Shown here piece by piece: positions 1-10,216 of a stretch of 64,000 nucleotides of DNA. A program made the position numbers and the translations under genes. The stretch is from contig SIJG01000162.1 in assembly GCA_023374025.1 (NCBI GenBank), forward strand, positions 150,990-214,989, written 5' to 3'. The notes beneath the pieces were generated by a model that made no database searches, had not been told where the DNA came from, and saw nothing but the letters and a program-made list of their open reading frames with translations. This DNA is from Heterodera schachtii (taxonomy: Eukaryota > Nematoda > Chromadorea > Rhabditida > Heteroderidae). Position 1 is the stretch's first letter. Every line of letters begins with the position of its first letter.

Positions 1-197
1 TTTTTGGGTTTTTAGGTGGAATAATTAATGTGTGCCGTGCCTTCGATCAAAAACCTAATGACGGTAAACTACGGCATTTTTCGGATCTGTTGGTTCCAGG
101 GATGTGCCGGAATGCCGATTTCCGGTTTCCGACTCTGATTTCCGATATTCTTGGGCTCGGAAAACCCAATTTTCGATTGCAGAAGTGCCCTGCTGGT

Positions 198-430
198 CTA
201 CAATTGATTATCCTCATTCATGCCTTCAGGTGCTGGCAATGGGATGGCGGGTGCCGGCAACGGAATTGCGGCACTTTTTTTGCCGCCATCAATCGCCTCA
301 TTAGCAGCATCATTGTTATTGTTATTGGTACTGTAGTCATCAATGGTAATGTTCGGTATGGATGGAGCACGACGACGATAATGGTGAGCACCACCAACTT
401 TGTTATTCACCATAATACCATCATCATTAT
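198..430 (-). CDS. Probable last exon of a His/Asn/Gln-rich protein gene
   Basis: On the minus strand an open frame runs from a weak acceptor (ending TTAAG) at 431-433 to a TAG stop at 198-200. It has 77 codons including the stop. The peptide contains an Asn run (five in a row), a basic RRR patch and a Pro/Ala-rich tail (two IPLPAP repeats). The style matches the exons at 909-1076 and 1618-1903, so I place it as the 3' end of the same gene. It joins in phase with the upstream exon if that exon ends at 909 (weak GTGGGC donor), but not if it ends at 871 (better GTAGTA donor); in that case an unseen exon would be needed. No domain recognised. Confidence 0.45.
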
Positions 431-611
431 CTTAAAAAATTTTAGGGTTCTTTTTTCTAAGAAAATTCCCGATCGATAAAATTGGGGAAATTTTTGTAAA
501 ATTAAGACGAAGGTTAACTGTGTGTGCACCCAAGGATTTACAGGAATTAAAATATATTTTCATTTATTATTAAATAAATTTTTTGATTTGATACTAAGAT
601 TGTTAGATTAC

Positions 612-850
612 TCCCCCCCCATGAAAAACTTTTTTAAAAAAAAAAAAGAAAAAATGGGCCAATTTGTGGGACCGAAGAGCAACCTCCCTCCCCTCCCCCA
701 AAATGAAAAACTTTTTTTTTTGAGAAAATTGACCCCATTTTTGGGATCGAAGAGCAAAAAACTCACTCCTCCACGAAATGAAAACGAAAATTTCTTTAAA
801 GAAATATGGATGTCATTTTTTGGGCCAAATTCTTTGAACCCTCCATCCGA
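612..850. repeat. Three-unit imperfect tandem repeat, about 80 bp per unit
   Basis: Three diverged units each contain 'atgaaaa' followed by an A/T tract, then 'ggg-c-aa/gg-tcgaagagc' and a C-rich 'cctccc' end. It lies in the intron between the last two exons of the minus-strand gene. Nothing coding is seen. Confidence 0.5.
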
Positions 851-870
851 AAATTTATTTTTTGTACTAC

Positions 871-1076
871 GGGCCTTGTCACGCCCCATTCAATGCCATG
901 CCGCCCACCATTATTATTGTTGTCATTGTCCTCCTCATGTCGGCTGTCGTGCCGCCGCCGGCGTTTGTCCGGGTTCAACAACTCATAATTTGGCACCGAA
1001 TTATTAATTTCAACAAATTTTCTCCCATTGTTTGGCAACGATTCTCGCGGTTGTCTTCTTCCTTCATGGTGGATCT
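871..1076 (-). CDS. Internal exon of the His/Asn/Gln-rich gene
   Basis: The acceptor TTCCAG is at 1077-1082 and the exon is open to either a GTAGTA donor (exon end 871) or a GTGGGC donor (exon end 909). The first two bases complete a codon begun by the single base left over from exon 1618-1903. The peptide is basic (DKRRRRHD) and then acidic/Asn-rich (HEEDNDNNNN), which suggests a disordered, possibly nuclear region. Phase agreement with the upstream exon supports a genuine gene. Confidence 0.55.
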
Positions 1077-1617
1077 CTGGAATTAATTATTGCATAAAAT
1101 GATAAAAAAAACTGGGCATATTTAATTTGGGGGCTTAATTGACTCTGATGGGGGAAAATTGAAATTTCAAAAAAAAACTTTCATAAAACAATGGAGGTGG
1201 TGGTGAGCTATCATTTCTATCTTATTCAAAATGGAAGTGTTTAGCAGCAAATTAAACAATTATTATATAACGGAGAAATTTTTGATTTTTAATTTGACGA
1301 TTTTTTTAACATAAATCCATTCAGTGACCCTGATTATCTTGATCAGGCTCGTAGTCAGGATGAATTGAGAGGGAGGTGAATTACACCCCCACTCAAAACG
1401 AAAAATTAAAAATTTTTCAAGAAAAAACGAGCAAATTTTTTGAAAATTTTAAAAATATTCTTCGGATTCCCCCCTCCCCCCCTCTCCGAAATTTTTTTCT
1501 GGCTTCATCGAGCTTATAAGTCTCGGTTGTCAAGTCAAAATCGAGAAATTTCTCGTTTTTTTTTGGATTCTCCTAAATTGTCAATCAATTATTTTTTTGC
1601 CGTCCATCCGTCCTTAC

Positions 1618-1903
1618 TTATCACATGCACATTCGGATCATTTGGTGGTTGTTGATTATGCCGACTTTGGTGATTTTGTTGCGGGAAATGGTGCTGCTGC
1701 TGTGGCTGCTGCGGCTGATCAGTGTTGTTATCAAACAGCATTTGTTCCGGCTGATCACTTTCACCACCACCACCCCCATGATGATGATGGAATAATGGAC
1801 GCTCCCAATTGTCCCCAACTTTGTCATAATGCGATTTGGAACGATGGTGGTGGTGGTTGTTGTTGTTGTGGGACGGCGGGGGTTGCGGCGATGGCATTGG
1901 TTC
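1618..1903 (-). CDS. Internal exon, His/Gln/Pro/Gly-rich low-complexity protein
   Basis: Minus-strand exon between acceptor GCCACAG (1904-1910) and donor GTAAGG (1612-1617). It has 95 codons plus one base. The peptide has HHHH runs, a GGGGG run, PQQPQQQHH tracts and Pro-rich starts, typical of intrinsically disordered regulatory proteins; no folded domain is visible. The upstream exon (2438-2598) ends in phase 0 and this exon begins in phase 0; the one-base overhang fits the next exon at 1076. The plus strand is also open here (a shadow rich in Cys/Ala/His) but lacks matching splice signals. Confidence 0.6.
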
Positions 1904-2437
1904 CTGTGGCAAAGGATGAAAAAAATGCAAAAAAAAAACGATTAAAATTAAAATATTTTGCTAATACTAATTTGCTTAATAGCGCAACAAAATCATTTCT
2001 TGATTTGTCATTTTATAAATTTAAGTGTTCTCTCAAATAAGCCTGAAATATTCCAGAAATTTTTATTAATTTTCAAAAAAATTATGGCCAAAAATGTCCG
2101 AAAACCCAGTTTTTTGAGTTCTGGCCATGACTTTTTTGAGGAAAGTTAACAAAATTTTGCTGTAATACAGAAAACTTAGCGCCGTCGATTGATAATGAGA
2201 ACTAAAAAATTTTTGAAAGATGTTAAAAATTGCAATGATTTTGTGAAAATTTAAGAAATTTTGAAAAAAAAAAACGAATATTTTTAACTTGAACGCTTGC
2301 TGAAATAATTAGATTAAGTGCCCTTGAAAATAGAGAGAAATTTTATTTCGGCGTCCTTGGAAAAAGGACATTTAATTTCTTTCCCTCTCATCTTGCCCAT
2401 TCGCATACAGTATAGTTTCTCCCATGAAATACAGTAC

Positions 2438-2598
2438 CCTTGGTGGCGATGGTTGTGTTTGATAGTATGCTGCTGGTGGTTCTTCATTTCGCGGCAATGT
2501 CGCGTGAAAAAATTCCGGGTCAGTATAAAAGGGGCGACGCGGAAAATTGTCAAAAAACATCAGGTCGTCATCATTGAACATGCGTGAGCTTGGGTCCG
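2438..2598 (-). CDS. Internal exon of the same minus-strand gene
   Basis: The acceptor TTTCAG is at 2599-2604 and the donor GTACTG at 2432-2437. The exon holds 2 bases plus 53 codons; the two leading bases complete a codon with the T left over from exon 3149-3300. The peptide is acidic then aromatic/Pro-rich (MFNDDDLMFFDNF, later PRNEEPPAAYYQTQPSPP). In the alternative zero phase it hits a stop early, which fixes the reading frame of the upstream exon too. Confidence 0.6.
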
Positions 2599-3148
2599 CT
2601 GAAACTTGGGAAAATACAGTAATCTCATACAGTACATATTACAGTATCCGGGGCTTCAACAATTCAAAAATTTTTCGTCAGGTATATTTTCTATTACAAC
2701 TTTCAAGGATAAATTTGCTGCGCTAATCACCAGCAGGCTTATTAGCTAGGTCCCGGTATTGGAAAACTATATTTTTTCAATGATTCGGGCCCTAAAATTA
2801 AAAAAATTGTATTTTTAATAAGAAATTTAAAGAAAAACATTTTGAAAAATTTTTCTAGCGGTTTTTTTACAGAATTTATTTAGAATTAATTTTGTCCAAA
2901 AATTTCCTAAAAATCGCCGAAAAATTAAAAAAATATTTTTCTTGAAATTTTCTTAATTAAAAAAAATTCGAGGGGCGGGAAACGTAAGTACACCAAAAAA
3001 AAGGTACCCAAAGTAATTAATTGTCATACAAATTCCCATTATTTTTATTTTTGAAAAATTTTGCGCCATTTTTTAAATTTGTTTTTCAAGTTTTTGATTT
3101 TTTTTTTCAAATCGAATCCCGAGTTAATCGCCCTCGCCCCCTACATAC

Positions 3149-3300
3149 AAATTCCATCCCGGAAGCGATTGTAGGACGGGATAGAGCTTTGGAATTTGTC
3201 AAATGGATCCCGGCGAAGTGGCGGATGTTCGGACGGTTGGAAAAAGCCTTCCGCAAATGTGCTGCGCGTTCTTGGCAAGCCGATGGGACGTCGTCGTTCC
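3149..3300 (-). CDS. Most 5' exon seen of the minus-strand gene (partial)
   Basis: Acceptor TTGTCAG (3301-3307) and donor GTATGT (3143-3148). Two frames are open, but only the one reading ERRRPIGLPRTRSTF... leaves the single T needed by the next exon. It is basic and Pro/Phe/Arg-rich. The start codon must lie further upstream (higher coordinates) and was not found: the adjoining 3301-3739 is AT-rich, and the duplicated block begins at 3740. Counting all five exons the visible protein is about 330-340 residues, without a recognised domain. Confidence 0.55.
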
Positions 3301-3739
3301 CTGACAATTAAAAAATTAATAATTAATTATTTACCATTAAAAAAAATTCGAATTTTACTTTTTTAATTTATTTTTGTTAAAATTATTCCGTCTAATTAAT
3401 TTATTCAAAATAAAAACAGCCAATTATTCGCTAACTCCCACCATTAAGCTGTAATTAAATTCAAAAAATTATTATTCATTAGCCAATTGTTGCTCATTGT
3501 TTAATTTCCATTATTAATTTGGATGTGAGCCGACAAAAAGCATAAAGACAAAAAATGAATCATTTTATATTTTATTAATTTTATTTTATATTATATTTAT
3601 TTAGGTTCTCTCACATTAAAGACAATTGTTTTTGTGTAGGATTAAATAAAAAATAGTAATTAAATAAATCTGAAAAATAAAATTATTATTTTCCTATTAT
3701 ATTTCATCAATTTCCATAAAAATAATTAAAATTAATAAA
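3301..3739. other. AT-rich spacer, no feature seen
   Basis: Very AT-rich sequence with short A/T tracts. Neither strand shows a credible exon, repeat unit or inverted repeat. It may contain intron or 5' sequence of the minus-strand gene. Confidence 0.4.
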
Positions 3740-5689
3740 ATTATTTGTTTCATTTTAATTGGTACGTCAAATAAATGAATGAATGAATCATCAAATCACA
3801 CTGGAGGACAAAAAAGCACTCTTTTGTCAACATACAATAATAAGATTGGGCAGTTTAGTTGTTGTTGTTTTTTAAAGAAAATTTTGAAATAAAACAGGTT
3901 AGAGAAATGAAATTCAATTAATTCCGAAAAAAAAAAATTCATTTTAAAAGCAATGCGAATTAGAGATTGGACTCAAGTTGCGGACCATAAGAGATGAATG
4001 AAAAAAAGTATGTAAAATGATGACGATAAAATAAATTAATTTTGTGCCTTAATTATAGGGCTTACAAATTTCCAATATAAAATCTCCGTTGAACTTACAC
4101 ATTTGAAAATATACGAAAATATTTTCCAATATTTTGAAAATTCTCAAAAAATTATTCGTTTTTTTTGAGTGATTGGTAAATTCCTTTACTTGATTTCTCA
4201 GATTTTTTTTTATCATAAAATACTTTATTATTAGCAAATTAATAAAATTCTCAAAAAAATCGTAATTTTTACCCATACCTAGAAAAGTTGATTTTTTAGT
4301 ATTTTAGAGTCAAAATCTAAATCAAAAACTCAAGCCCCCTCTGTTTAATTTTTTTAATTAAAAAAATTCAATAAAAAATTTAATAAAAATATAATTTTCT
4401 CATACATATTACATATTCCATTAGGGGGAATGGAATGAAAATGAACTTATGCATCACCAACACCATCACCATCACCAGCAGTAGTAGTGAAGAATGCGGG
4501 CGGGGGGAGTTAAGTGGGGTTTTGTGGTGGTATAGCAAATGGAATTTGGGGGGGGGGGGAATGGAATTGATCATCACGGGAGAATGTTTGGGGATTTAAT
4601 GGAGTGGGCTGGGGGGGGGGGGCGGCGGGAAATCGCCGCCCAAATCGGCGCTCGCCTAAAACGGGACTGATAATGTGATTGATCGGGACTGATATGTACA
4701 ATCAATTTGAGACCTAAAAATTAGTGCCCGAATAAGTCAAGGGATTTGCAAATTGGAAAAAGAAAATTTAATATATTTCCTTCGATTTCTCATAAAAAAT
4801 TTGTATCATTAAGTAGGAGCCAATGTCATATTAGTGATCAGCAGAGACCTCGAAAACCATAAAAAAATTTTGAAAGTGGCGGCTATTTTGAATTTTTCGA
4901 TAAAATCTCGCCGCCAAACGAAAGCGCATAATATATAAATCACAAAATAGGGGATCGTAGTAAAATATTTTTTATATTATTTTATTATGCATGGCGCTGA
5001 GTTGGCCGGCGCTGAGCCGACTCCTCCCCCTGCATATTAAAAAAAAATTATTATTTAATTATGCATGGCGCTGAATTGGCTCGGCGCTGAGTCGACCCCC
5101 CCCCCCACCCCCCGCTTCCTAAACCCTTTAGGGGTGCGGCGGAGCGTTTTCGTCGAAATGGAATTTACGACGACGACGCCGCGAGTGAGGCGCGAGAGCG
5201 ACCAATTAAATTATTCATTTCTCGTCGAGAATGGACTTCTCCTCCACCCACCCACTCATTTTGTCAGCCCAACAAAAAAATTCCCAAGCACATACACACA
5301 CACACATAACATTATGTGACCAAATTTGGGGAATTGTGAATTTTACATTTGAGAAATGACGCATTAAATGCGGGAAAATTAATGACAATTTGGTCATTTT
5401 CTTTTTTTGATTAATTGATTAGGCAATTAGTGGGCAAAATCGAATTTGAACCTTTGAAACTTTGAGGCGCCCGCCTCCTTCAATTAGTCAGTCATTTGTA
5501 TGTATGTGGTAAAAAATTTATTATTTTTTCAATATTTAAAAAAATTTAGTGAAAATGATTAGGTAAATCTATTTTTCAATAAAAATTTGATTTTCATTGA
5601 ATTTTTTTTTTGTTAAATTTTAAAAATATGATTTTAAGATTTTCGTTATTTCCACAAATGGAGCTGCTGTCCTAAAAGCTGAGTTGTCT

Positions 5690-6060
5690 CAAGTACACGT
5701 ATGCATAAGATCGGACCATCGGATCACGATCCACATTATAAGAGAAAAAGTGATCCGCGGACCGGGTCAGGTCATCAGAAAAAGGAAATAGCATAGGTAA
5801 TGATGAGAAATACAACGGAAGAGAAAGGAATATTGATTCATGGACCAAATTCATCTCCCCATCTTTTATGCATTTGAAATTTGATCTGAGGATTTTTCGA
5901 TCATCGGATCAGTGATCCATGGAACATGAACCGAAGATCCGATCTTGATCTTTATGCATATGGATTTCAATCCGCGGATTCCATCGGATCAATGATCCAT
6001 GGATCATTTGTGGTCCGAGGATCCGACCTTTGATTTTATGCAAACGGGTACAACTGCTGA
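5690..6060. repeat. GATCC-word inverted-repeat element (also at 31915-32285)
   Basis: A stretch packed with variants of CGGATCA-n-TGATCC, including perfect palindromes (TGATCCATGGATCA at 5993-6006). The ends show loose inversion: TGCATAAGATCGGA on the left against the complement of TCCGACCTTTGATTTTATGCA on the right. It may be a small inverted-repeat transposon present before the segmental duplication. Target duplication was not identified. Confidence 0.4.
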
Positions 6061-6309
6061 ACTGACTGGTCCAGAAACGCATAGGTAAATTCATCCGAAT
6101 TCGGGAATTTTTTTTTAAGTTTAAACAAAAACTTTTCGAATTCATTAGTGCGGTGGTGGGGGGTGGGGGATGCGCGTACGCCCTGCGCAAGCAAACAAAC
6201 AAATTAGAGAGAGAGCGCGGAGCCCCACAAATTCCACTGACAACAATTCACCATCATCACCACCACCAACGTCCACATCGCCATGCACTTGATGGGGTTG
6301 GGAGAAATT

Positions 6310-6480
6310 TTCGGGGGAGAGGGGGGGGGGGGGGGCGGAGGGCAGCCTCCCTAAAAATGAATCACGTTCAATCGGCGGCGGGGAAAACGAATTGGTATGG
6401 GGGGGGGGAAATTGTGTGGGGAAAACGCTGTAAAAAATGGAAAATTGGGAGAATGGGGCGGGGGGGGGGGGGGGAAGGGG
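6310..6480 (+). other. Cluster of long G runs (possible G-quadruplexes)
   Basis: Several runs of 8-17 consecutive G separated by short spacers (about 6313-6337, 6399-6408, 6454-6480). The cluster is retained in the second copy at about 32540-32700 with different run lengths. His codons in one plus frame (HHHHHH) come from CAC/CAT microsatellite sequence and are not evidence of a gene. Confidence 0.6.
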
Positions 6481-7784
6481 CGGTGAAGGACAAATGAATA
6501 AACGATGAATGAATAAATGAATGTGATTTAGCATTTTAGTTTGATTTAAAAGGCAACGGAGGGGAGTGAGGGGACCTGTGGGAGCTGATTTTGATGAGTG
6601 TTTTTCAATTTTCAATGATGACGAAACAAAATGCCATTAATTGTGAAAAAGTCAAGCGTAAATGATTTTTTTTTTTGTTATTCGCCCCAAATTTCCTAAG
6701 AAATTTTCAAAAATTTTCATAGGTACATTTGTGGTGTGCGAAAATAGTAAATTCTTTAAAAAATGTTTGCGGAAAGAATAGTTTTTTTTGTCAAAAAATG
6801 TGGGTGAAAACAGATTATTTTTTGATAGAAAATGGAAGTTTTCTGCCTATTAATTTGAAGAAGCCCAAGGAAATTTATTATTATTCGGAGAAATTTTAGC
6901 TAAATTTGCAAAGTACACTAATTACATCATTACTTTACAATTTCTGCCTAAAGGTGCAAATTTTTTTGCCTTGAAACCATCAAATCATTCTCCCTGATTA
7001 TAAGTGTAAGTTATAAGCAATGAATTACACGCTCTCACCACTAATAATAAGATGTAATAGTAATTACACTAATTAGATTAAATAATTAATTAAAAGCAAA
7101 AATGTGCGATTCGATTTGCTGAGGTGTTCGTTCCATTCCAATCCATCGAAAATGATAATACATTTCATTCGTTGCTGCCTGCTGCTGCTGGAGGTGATAA
7201 AAAGGGCCCGAAAAATGTCCCATTAGCAGAATAAAAATGTGTGTGAAAGGGGGTGGAGGTTCGAGTCCGCTCCACGACACCAATATTTTTAATTTATTTT
7301 CTTTCATAAATTAAAAAGGCTATTTTTGCACAACATTTTTGAAGGCATTTCTCAACCAAATTGGTCAATTAACAATTGGACAGACAATCTTGGTATCATT
7401 CGTAAAACCATGACGAGGCAAAGAATTGTCTAAGTAAATGCTAAGCAATTTGATGTACCATAAAAAAAAGAGTTATCGGCTTCCGGATATATTATTCATT
7501 AATAACTTTTTAGGAAACCCTTAATTTGCTCTTAAAGATTAAAATTCTGTAATTTCTCTACCAACAGAGACAAAGAAATAGTGCGTCAAAATGAGAGGTG
7601 TATATTTTTCTCTGTGCACTCTCCATTTATTTGTTCATCTCTATCGTTTTTTGGGATGGTGTGTTGTCCAAAATGATAATAACCATTCATTTATTCGACG
7701 AAAAGTGTCGTCCATCAGCAGCATAGAAATGTGTGTGTAATAAATGATAATTTGTTTAATTTCCATCATCAATTTTTTTGTTTG

Positions 7785-8000
7785 TTTTTCGTCGCTTTTG
7801 CGGCAGCGGCGGGCGGCGAATGCTTTTATGAACAAAGAGGGCGGCCCGCCCGCCCATTAAAAGGGGGAGCGCTAATCATCGTCCACACTTTGATGTCGCC
7901 CAAATGTTAGGGGGGGGGGTCAGGATGTTGAACGTAAGGGGTCAACGGATGTCGAACAAAAGAAACCGGGGATAGGGGGTCAAAAAAGGGGAAAAGAGGA
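7785..8000 (+). promoter_or_regulatory. GC-rich block conserved before genes A, C and F
   Basis: A GC-rich segment containing GCGGCAGCGGCGGGCGGCG, GGGCGGCCCGCCCGCCC and then a purine-rich stretch. It recurs at 34027-34240 and 55395-55700. Conservation outside any credible exon, in a very AT-rich background and always upstream of an array gene, makes it a candidate promoter/CpG-like or replication-related block. The function is inference only. Confidence 0.35.
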
Positions 8001-8010
8001 AAAAAGAAAG

Positions 8011-8400
8011 AAAAAAAGGGAAAATATTTTGATTATTGAAAATTTTATAATTTTTTTCGAATCAAAATTTAATTATTTTTTTCTAGATAAAAGTTTTTGA
8101 CTAAAAAATTGTCCTTATTCGAAAAAACTTTAAAACAATGAATATAAGCAAAGTTAATCTATTTGATTAAGCTTTTACGTGATTTTCTAATAAAAAACGT
8201 TGAAAAATGTTTTAAATGCCTTTTTTTGGGATTTTTGTGCCTTTTAATGTCCTTTTTTCATTTTGTTTGGTGCCTATTATAGTGCCTTTTTCGAGATTTT
8301 TGATGCCTTTTTTCTCTATAATTTTGTGGTAGACCAAAATTTGTTCTGATTCTAAATTTTATGGCATAATGTCACTATTCTTTTATTTTTTAAAAATTGG
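8011..8400. other. AT-rich spacer with 'tgcctttttt' words
   Basis: AT-rich. Between about 8214 and 8320 the word TGCCTTTTT and variants occur repeatedly (seen again near 9572-9600), which resembles the word-amplified ends of other elements here. No coding potential. Confidence 0.35.
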
Positions 8401-8660
8401 CTCAAAACATATATAATTCGTAAATGAATATTTGCGCAAATAACGAAGAAATATTTATCGGAAGTAATATGTATTTGCGCAAATTTTATTGAAAATCATT
8501 AATCGGAAGTAATATATGCGCAAATAATATTGAAATCCATTAATCGGATTTGCGTAAATAATATTGAAATCAATTAATCGGAAGTAATATGTATTTGCGC
8601 AAATTTTATTGAAAATCAATTAATCGGAAGTAATATGCGCAATTACTAGCAATCAAATTC
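8400..8660. repeat. TTTGCGCAAA minisatellite upstream of gene A
   Basis: Tandem units of roughly 36-41 bp built from AATCGGAAGTAATAT, an ATTTGCGCAAAT palindrome and AATATTGAAATCAATT. It is followed by an upstream block (about 8640-8830) that is shared by the other array genes. Related arrays lie before all six genes. Confidence 0.85.
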
Positions 8661-8881
8661 GTATTTATTTCGCATGAAAATTGGATATTGTGAATCATAA
8701 ATGATTTCAGTTATTTACTTTTTTCTTAATTTCGTTTAATAAAATAGTTTGCCAATCTACTACGTTTTGTCAACCTTTCCTCATTTTGCGACTGAGTTAT
8801 TCAACCAATTTCTCTCAGTGAAAAATATTTGTAGTAAAACTATCATCCAAAAAAGTGTGTTCTCTTTCAGAAGTTCATAAT

Positions 8882-9477
8882 CAGGGTAGCCAGATCTGAG
8901 GCTTTAGCCTCATTTTGTGGTTTTTTGATAGGTCAATGAGGCTAAATTTTCAAAATGAGGCTTTGAGGCTTTTTGTGGTTTTTTGAGAAAAAACCGCAAA
9001 ACAAAGAATTTTTTAATGAAAATATGCTAAAAATATGGTCAAAATTCTTAATTTTCCCCCGGCGGCGCCTATCGGCACCGCCGGACCGTAAAAATCCTTA
9101 ATTTACAAGCAAAAATTTGCTCAAAATCGCAAAATTTGGTCATTTTTCGGACAAAATCTGTTAACAAATCACATTGAAAATTACAAAATTTTTATCGGCG
9201 GCGCCTGTCGGCACCGCCGGCCCCCATTGTTCTGCAAAAGTTTTTTGGAAAAAGCGCCGCAAAAAAAATCAACTTCGTTTTTCATGTTCAGAATCCCAAA
9301 AATGCTTATTTCTAACAAAAAAATATGCTCAAATTGATCATGGACAATCAAAATACAACATTATAACATTTTAAACGTGTTTAGAATAAATTTTGTAAAA
9401 ATGAGGCTTTTTGACCCAAAATGAAGTTTTTTTGCATGTCAAATGAGGCTTTTGAAAATTTTAATCTGGCTACCCTG
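8882..9477. mobile_element. hAT-like non-autonomous transposon (596 bp)
   Basis: Terminal inverted repeats start CAGGGTAGCCAGAT on both ends and the element is flanked by a perfect 8-bp direct repeat TTCATAAT (8874-8881 and 9478-9485), as expected for hAT transposition. Subterminal regions repeat 'gaggct/agcctcattttg' words. The interior holds two roughly 136-bp units with the GC-rich palindrome (cores near 9060 and 9197). No transposase. A relative with the same words but a different terminus is at 29189-29513. Confidence 0.9.
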
Positions 9478-9885
9478 TTCATAATGATTTCATTTCTCAG
9501 CCCCTAGTCTTTTTTGGAAAATTCAAACATGCACAAAAAAAAATTTTTAACTTGATAACTCGAATTTCGTGATGCCTTTTTAGCATTATGTGCCTAATGC
9601 CGGGCTCGTAATTTTTATGACTTTTTTCTGCGCCGTTTTTTAAGGATTTTTCAAAAATCAAAATCCAGGTCTGAACCCAGATCCAAAGACTTAAAAGCCA
9701 TATCCAGATGGTAATGATCAGGAGTGGCGTTTCAAAATTGCCTGCTCTAATCAGAATCACGGCTCTTAATCATGAAGAGTATTGGACCAAATACATTGCA
9801 TTTGGTTTTGTGGAAAAATCAATTAGTAACACTTGTCGTGTTTTATTATGTTGATGAATTTTTGGATTTCTTCTTGGGTGGCCAA

Positions 9886-10163
9886 CGTGCTGAGTCGATC
9901 CACAAAAAAACTCAGTCGAATACTCAAATAGAGATAAGAAAAAAAAAATAAAAAAGAATTTTTTATCCATTTCTCTAGGTTAGAATAATATTATAATTAT
10001 ATATTTTTATAAAATTCATATGTATATTAATTTTACATTTACAGGCAGCTAAAATTATTTAAAATTGAGTGTTATTGATTTGACACATGAATTTTGTGAA
10101 TTGCATAATATAATACAAAATTATTATTAATCACTGAGTTTTTTTGTGGATCGATCTAGCACC
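9886..10163. mobile_element. Mutator-like short inverted-repeat element (278 bp)
   Basis: A perfect 9-bp direct repeat GGTGGCCAA (9877-9885, 10164-10172) flanks an element whose ends are inverted (CGATCCACAAAAAAACTCAG near each end). The core is AT-rich. The 9-bp duplication suggests a Mutator-like rather than hAT-like mechanism. It sits about 30 bp upstream of the putative spliced-leader acceptor of gene A, so it separates the presumed promoter from the gene. Confidence 0.8.
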
Positions 10164-10188
10164 GGTGGCCAAAGCCATAATATCAAAA

Positions 10189-10216
10189 TTTTCAGATAAA
10201 TTTGAACACATTCCAA
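10189..10216 (+). promoter_or_regulatory. Putative spliced-leader acceptor and 5' leader of gene A
   Basis: TTTTCAG ends at 10195, 21 nt before the ATG. The same TTTTCAG-ATAA(A/T)TTT arrangement precedes the ATG in B (ends 22956), C (34925), D (43023), E (50101) and F (56252). An acceptor with no upstream exon in sight is what nematode trans-spliced genes look like; this is inference from sequence only. Confidence 0.5.

Larger units (their letters stand above)
3740..8010. repeat. 4.3-kb segmental duplication, copy 1 (partner 29904-34250)
   Basis: From 'attatttgtttcatttt' near 3740 to the purine-rich stretch near 8000, this block matches 29904-34250 nearly base for base, including intergenic parts, homopolymer runs and all accidental frames (for example 7086-7307 equals 33328-33549). 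Differences are mainly run-length changes plus a few indels. No frame in it shows splice-compatible coding structure, so I treat it as duplicated non-coding DNA lying upstream of gene A. Its right part (about 6555-7545) is also related to the segments after genes B and D. Confidence 0.9.

Noticed and set aside
1597..2040. 147-codon plus-strand frame rich in Ala/His/Cys
   Set aside because: Opposite strand of the His/Gln-rich exon at 1618-1903, which has proper splice sites and phase-compatible neighbours.
6145..6615. Long His/Pro/Gly-rich open frames on both strands
   Set aside because: They come from CAC/CAT microsatellite and G runs; frames differ between the two duplicated copies because of run-length changes, so they are not conserved as protein.
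7200..7300. tRNA-like B-box (GGTTCGAGTCC) followed by ACACCA at 7258-7283, repeated at 33500 and 29620
   Set aside because: No matching acceptor strand, D arm or anticodon arm can be found upstream and the T stem does not pair fully. Probably chance or an unrecognisable tRNA-derived repeat.
7086..7835. Identical open frames in both copies of the 4.3-kb duplication (7086-7307, 7641-7835)
   Set aside because: Their identity is explained by the recent duplication of the whole block; no splice signals or normal codon composition support them.
9058..9090. GC-rich hairpin considered as a Helitron 3' end
   Set aside because: No CTRR terminus or TC start nearby, and the carriers are bounded by inverted repeats with 8-bp target duplications.
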